Positions 3,983 to 7,372 of a stretch of DNA of 7,372 nt are shown one piece after another. The position numbers and the translations under genes are program-made. Below the pieces are notes generated by a model. The model was not told where the DNA came from. It did not search any database and was given only the letters and a program-made list of their open reading frames with translations. The stretch's first letter is position 1. Every line of letters starts with the position of its first letter. This stretch comes from Hyphomicrobiales bacterium (GTDB lineage: Bacteria; Pseudomonadota; Alphaproteobacteria; Rhizobiales; Aestuariivirgaceae): positions 1 through 7,372 of the forward strand of contig JAMOMM010000312.1 in NCBI GenBank assembly GCA_027067085.1, in the 5' to 3' direction.

Positions 3983-5752
3983 ATGGCGTTGAATCACACT
4001 TCAAAACTATTCGCTTTATTCATTTTGGCTGTTTTTGTACTGGTGCCAGACGTTGCTTTTGCAGCAGCTGATGCCGCAAAAGAGGCGGGTGAGGCGTTGG
4101 TGGGGGCACCCAAACCCACCCGCGCTGATTATCCAATGATCGGTGGCCTCAATGCGAGAACGCTGGCATGGGGCTTTGCTCAAATGCATTTGTTCTTGGC
4201 CGCATTTGTGCTGGCCGTCCCGATGTTTTCAATCGTCATGGAATATATCGGTCATCTAACCAAAGATGAACGTTATGATTCAATGGCGCATGAGTTCATG
4301 AAAATTACCATGTCCGCTTATTCGCTGACTGCGTTGTTTGGTGGTACTTTGGCTCTAACACTATTCTTATTTTACCCACATTTGATGGGCTATTTGATGA
4401 AAGTGTTCCGCGGGCAGTTCTTGATTTACGCACTGTTGTTCCTGCTCGAATCCGTCACACTATACATCTATTACTATTCTTGGAATGCCCTGCGATATGG
4501 CAACCGTAAATGGTTCCACATGTCCATCGGTTTGGTGCTCAACACCGTCGGCCTATCGCTTATGTTTATCGCCAATGCGTGGGCCACCTTTATGATGTCT
4601 CCATCAGGTGTTGACCCTGCAACGGGTGCTGTGATCGGCACGGTATGGGAGGCCACGCGCAATCCACTTTGGAACCCTGTCAACCTTCACCGTTTCATTG
4701 CAAACATTGCTTACGGCGGTGCGATCGTTGGTGGTTATGCAGCCTATATGTTTTTGGCTGAAAAAAGGGCCGAAGTTAAAGCGCACTATGATTGGATGGG
4801 GTACACCTCTAACTTTATCGCCATTGCTGGTTTCTTGCCTCTCCCGTTTGCGGGCTATTGGTTGATGGCTGAAATTTATGCCTACTCTCAACAAATGGGC
4901 ATTACTGCGATGGGTGGTATTTTGGCTTGGTTGTTCATCATTCAGGCCGTGCTCATCGGCACCATCATGCTGGCGGCAAATTATTATCTGTGGTGTGGAT
5001 TGATGCGTACAGATCGCGGCGCACAATATGCCAAATATGTAAAATACATCGCCGTGGTTATTGTCGGTGGATTTCTTGTGTGGGTCACACCGCACTCGCT
5101 AATTCTAACGACGGATGAAATTCGTTTGCTTGGCGGTACGCATCATAAGTTCCTTGGTCCGCTTGGCATTATGCCAGCAAAAAATACTGCTGTGAACTTG
5201 ATGTTGGTGTTTACCTTCTTGTCATTGCAAATGTTTTACCGCTCTAGCCGTGTGCCAACGGTTTCATGGGCAAAAGCGGGCAACATGGTCATCATCGCCT
5301 TGTACATTATTGGTTGCACAAATATCGTGTTCGCAGGGCTTTATGGTTACATCACCCCAACGGTTTACAAAGTTGGCGCATCGGTCCCGCAAGTGGTCTC
5401 AACCCTGTCGATTATTGTATTTTCAGTCATTATCGACATCTTTATGCTACGTGGCGCAAAATCTGAAAAAGTCCACTGGGGCCGTATGTCAGAGCGCTCG
5501 CAGTATGCGCTGTTTGTTTTGCCTGTGGCATTTACATGGTTGATGGGCCTAATGGGCTATATCCGCTCTAGTTTGCGCACCCACTGGCATGTTTACACTG
5601 TGATGAAAGATCAATCACCTGATGCCTATATTCCAACAATCGGGCAAGCGGGAAATACGATTACCGTCATCACGCTCAGCTTCATGGCGATTATGGTGTT
5701 CGTTTTCTGGCTATCTCGCCTTGGTTCAACCAGTCAGGTGAAACCGTCATGA
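3983..5752 (+). CDS. Divergent cytochrome bd oxidase subunit I (CydA superfamily) protein
   Basis: This is a 589-aa inner-membrane protein. A probable signal peptide (cleavage after V-A-F-A, residue 27) is followed by about 13 hydrophobic helices. The first half follows CydA: H69 (Q-M-H-L-F) matches the helix-1 haem-ligand His, E156 (F-L-L-E-S) the helix-3 glutamate E107 of E. coli CydA, and H236 (N-L-H-R-F) the haem b558 ligand H186. Differences from quinol oxidases: no Q-loop between helices 6 and 7, Ile at the E99 position, and the GWxxxExGRQPW signature replaced by M-G-Y-I-R-S-S-L-R-T-H-W (524-535). It is also longer than E. coli CydA (522 aa) and has extra helices. These traits suggest a cytochrome c-fed relative (OR-N-like), not a menaquinol/ubiquinol oxidase; this is inference. 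GAGG lies 9 nt before the start. The stop overlaps the next gene (ATGA). Confidence 0.8.
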   Translation: MALNHTSKLFALFILAVFVLVPDVAFAAADAAKEAGEALVGAPKPTRADYPMIGGLNARTLAWGFAQMHLFLAAFVLAVPMFSIVMEYIGHLTKDERYDSMAHEFMKITMSAYSLTALFGGTLALTLFLFYPHLMGYLMKVFRGQFLIYALLFLLESVTLYIYYYSWNALRYGNRKWFHMSIGLVLNTVGLSLMFIANAWATFMMSPSGVDPATGAVIGTVWEATRNPLWNPVNLHRFIANIAYGGAIVGGYAAYMFLAEKRAEVKAHYDWMGYTSNFIAIAGFLPLPFAGYWLMAEIYAYSQQMGITAMGGILAWLFIIQAVLIGTIMLAANYYLWCGLMRTDRGAQYAKYVKYIAVVIVGGFLVWVTPHSLILTTDEIRLLGGTHHKFLGPLGIMPAKNTAVNLMLVFTFLSLQMFYRSSRVPTVSWAKAGNMVIIALYIIGCTNIVFAGLYGYITPTVYKVGASVPQVVSTLSIIVFSVIIDIFMLRGAKSEKVHWGRMSERSQYALFVLPVAFTWLMGLMGYIRSSLRTHWHVYTVMKDQSPDAYIPTIGQAGNTITVITLSFMAIMVFVFWLSRLGSTSQVKPS

Positions 5753-6582
5753 CTTTTGCCCGTGTAATGATCTTCTCATTGTTTACTTTGCTAGCCTTTA
5801 CTGGGTTTGCAAACCTTGTGCCGCAAGTGCAAGGCGATCCACCCGTAGAAGAAAAAATAGACGTTGGTTCTATAGATATGGCGGGTATGGTTTTGCTTGG
5901 TGAAAAATTGTTCTCAGGCAAGGGCACATGTACATTGTGTCATAACGATATGGGCCGAGCACCAGATTTGCTGGGGATTGATTTGGCTAAAGAATTTCCT
6001 GAGCGGATTGCAGACAAAAGCTATGAAGGCATTGCAAAAGGCAAAACAGGTCCAAAAGCGATTGAAGAATACATTATGGAATCTTTAGTTGACCCATCCA
6101 AATATGTTGTGCCTGGATATGGCAAAAAAGGGTCCAATGATAAAATCAGCCCAATGCCCAAAGCTGATACCGCACCAATCGAACTTTCAAAAGTTGAGAT
6201 GAACGCTGTAACTGCATTTCTTCAAGACAAAGCAGGGATTAGTCCAACGGTTCCACTGCCTAGTGCCGATGAAGCACCAAAAGCCACCGGTAATGATGAA
6301 GACGAAGAAAATGAGCCAGCCACAACAGGGGTTGCAGCAATCACCAAGTACGGTTGCGCGACCTGTCATGATCTAGAAGGTTCAGAAGCCGATATTGGCC
6401 CCAAATTAAATGGCCTGGCTAAGCGTATGACAGATGCTAAAATTCTCGAAGCCATCGTTAAGCCAAATGTGGTCATTGCAAAAGGCTTTGAAGCTGACAT
6501 GATGCCAGACGATTTTGGCGAGCAAATGCGCTTTAGCGAACTAAATTTGATTGTTGAATATTTAAAGAAATTGCCGGAGTGA
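5749..6582 (+). CDS. Di-heme cytochrome c, membrane-anchored or periplasmic
   Basis: This is a 277-aa protein. An N-terminal hydrophobic segment (about 5-22) without an obvious AxA site is an uncleaved anchor or signal peptide. Two class I cytochrome c domains follow. The first has C-T-L-C-H (61-65) with probable axial Met136 (S-P-M-P). The second has C-A-T-C-H (203-207) with axial Met251 or 252 (D-M-M-P) and the usual closing helix (E-L-N-L-I-V-E-Y-L-K-K-L). An acidic linker (about 182-189) joins them. It is exported by Sec and loaded with haem in the periplasm. Its start overlaps the CydA-like stop by ATGA, so it is translationally coupled and probably a stoichiometric partner, most simply the electron donor that replaces quinol. 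Confidence 0.9.
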   Translation: MTFARVMIFSLFTLLAFTGFANLVPQVQGDPPVEEKIDVGSIDMAGMVLLGEKLFSGKGTCTLCHNDMGRAPDLLGIDLAKEFPERIADKSYEGIAKGKTGPKAIEEYIMESLVDPSKYVVPGYGKKGSNDKISPMPKADTAPIELSKVEMNAVTAFLQDKAGISPTVPLPSADEAPKATGNDEDEENEPATTGVAAITKYGCATCHDLEGSEADIGPKLNGLAKRMTDAKILEAIVKPNVVIAKGFEADMMPDDFGEQMRFSELNLIVEYLKKLPE

Positions 6583-6584
6583 CT

Positions 6585-7372
6585 ATGAAACGGTTTTTAA
6601 CCCACCCATTGTTTTTGGCGGTCTTAACATTGGCGGCAACATATGTTTTGTTTGTCTATATTATATACCCGCCACTACCGCGTTCATTGCTGATACAAGA
6701 TATGGCCATCGTCGCCGTAGCGATTGTTCTCGTTGCGACATTTAACGATGCAACGGCTGAACGCTTTGGTTACCCGATTAAGAGCTTGCTTGGCAATCCA
6801 TCAATGGCCATTCCGCGATATGCAGCTTTGTTTGTTGTCGTCGCTGGTGTTACGGGGCTTGTTTACAATCAAATAAAACCAAGCACAGAATCACCTGTTG
6901 AGTTGCGCACTGTTCATCCAGCACCTCCATCCTCACTCAAGGTTTATGGCAAAACTTACAACTTGCTGAAATTGACTAACCCCGTTCGCGATGCCAATCC
7001 AAAAGGGTCAGAAGGCTATAAAACGGCGGTTAAAGCTGGTGGTGATCTCTATTATAAGAATTGTATTTTTTGCCATGGCGATTTGCTCGATGGCAAAGGC
7101 CATATTGCAGAAGCGTTCAACCCACGGCCAATCAACTTCCAAGACGTTGGCATGATCGCCCAATTGCAAGAATCGTTTCTGTTTTGGCGCATAACCACGG
7201 GCGGCCCCGGTTTGCCACGTGAGGGTACACCATGGTCATCAGCCATGCCCGTGTGGCATGAAATGCTCAAAGAGCAAGAAGTCTGGAATATTATTACTTT
7301 CCTTTATGACTATACAGGGCACGCGCCGCGTTCGTGGAAACTTGAAAAGAAAGACGACAAACAACAAGAAAA
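6585..7372 (+). CDS. Three-helix membrane protein with a C-terminal cytochrome c domain (3' end outside window)
   Basis: The frame stays open from ATG 6585 to the window end (262 codons plus 2 bases), so no stop is seen. Hydrophobic helices lie at about 7-28, 37-53 and 77-95. A ~50-residue linker leads to a mono-haem cytochrome c domain with C-I-F-C-H-G (160-165), N-P-R-P-I-N-F (179-185) and probable axial Met221 (S-S-A-M-P-V-W-H). The charged tail (K-L-E-K-K-D-D-K-Q-Q-E) suggests the end is near. Shine-Dalgarno GGAG at 6576-6579 is 5 nt from the start, 2 nt after the preceding stop. The cytochrome should face the periplasm. The helices could dock to the CydA-like subunit or bind quinol, making this the entry point for electrons; neither is shown by the sequence. 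Confidence 0.85.
   Translation, partial: MKRFLTHPLFLAVLTLAATYVLFVYIIYPPLPRSLLIQDMAIVAVAIVLVATFNDATAERFGYPIKSLLGNPSMAIPRYAALFVVVAGVTGLVYNQIKPSTESPVELRTVHPAPPSSLKVYGKTYNLLKLTNPVRDANPKGSEGYKTAVKAGGDLYYKNCIFCHGDLLDGKGHIAEAFNPRPINFQDVGMIAQLQESFLFWRITTGGPGLPREGTPWSSAMPVWHEMLKEQEVWNIITFLYDYTGHAPRSWKLEKKDDKQQE

Noticed and set aside
3862..4071. 69-aa plus-strand frame covering the second micro-protein and the oxidase start
   Set aside because: It runs out of frame across two SD-supported genes and gives a Cys/Ser/Gly-rich peptide with no hydrophobic helix.
4474..5543. Several 60-160 aa open frames inside the CydA-like gene on both strands
   Set aside because: They are shadows of a long, membrane-protein-like frame with family motifs; none has a ribosome binding site with a domain.

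Overview
The window looks like chromosomal DNA from an alphaproteobacterium, probably a marine or host-associated member of the Hyphomicrobiales/Rhodobacterales side of the class. Base composition is moderate (mid-40s % GC by eye). The clues are a short Sel1-repeat protein of a type common in that group, an EEP-family membrane protein, a tRNA-Ser(GCU), and FNR/FixK-type boxes (TTGA-N6-TCAA). This assignment is an inference; no taxonomic marker gene is present.

Layout. 1-1666 (+): the 3' end of one GNAT acetyltransferase, a second GNAT gene overlapping it by ATGA, and a membrane-anchored endonuclease/exonuclease/phosphatase (EEP) protein, probably one transcript. 1667-2014: intergenic, with a 13-bp-stem hairpin whose core is also a perfect TTGAT-N4-ATCAA box, then a long leader. 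2015-2275 (+): a small Sel1-repeat protein. 2281-2300: a hairpin with its T-run on the minus strand, ending a convergent minus-strand gene (2414-2716) for a small secreted protein. 2717-2912: divergent intergenic region with nested inverted repeats and the tRNA promoter. 2913-3002: tRNA-Ser(GCU) with encoded CCA, followed directly by about 2.75 copies of an ~85-bp tandem repeat rich in hairpins (3007-3240). 3317-3607 (+): a small exported hypothetical protein.

3619 to the right edge (+): the most interesting part, a compact respiratory operon. A consensus-like FNR/FixK box, and a second one 48 bp further on, precede two tiny single-helix membrane proteins (41 and 45 aa). These are followed by a 589-aa polytopic protein of the cytochrome bd oxidase subunit I (CydA) superfamily, a di-heme cytochrome c, and a three-helix membrane cytochrome c that runs off the right edge. 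Spacing is tight (9 nt, 6 nt, ATGA overlap, 2 nt), each gene having its own Shine-Dalgarno or coupling.

The CydA-like protein keeps the histidine positions expected for two b-type haem ligands and the 'LES' glutamate. It lacks the Q-loop, the GWxxxExGRQPW signature and the second helix-3 acidic residue of classical quinol oxidases, and no cydB gene follows within the window. With three c-type haem sites encoded downstream, the best reading is an oxygen-limitation-induced, cytochrome c-coupled member of the bd superfamily (an 'OR-N'-like divergent branch), rather than a normal quinol oxidase. Its substrate (O2, NO or other) cannot be settled from sequence.
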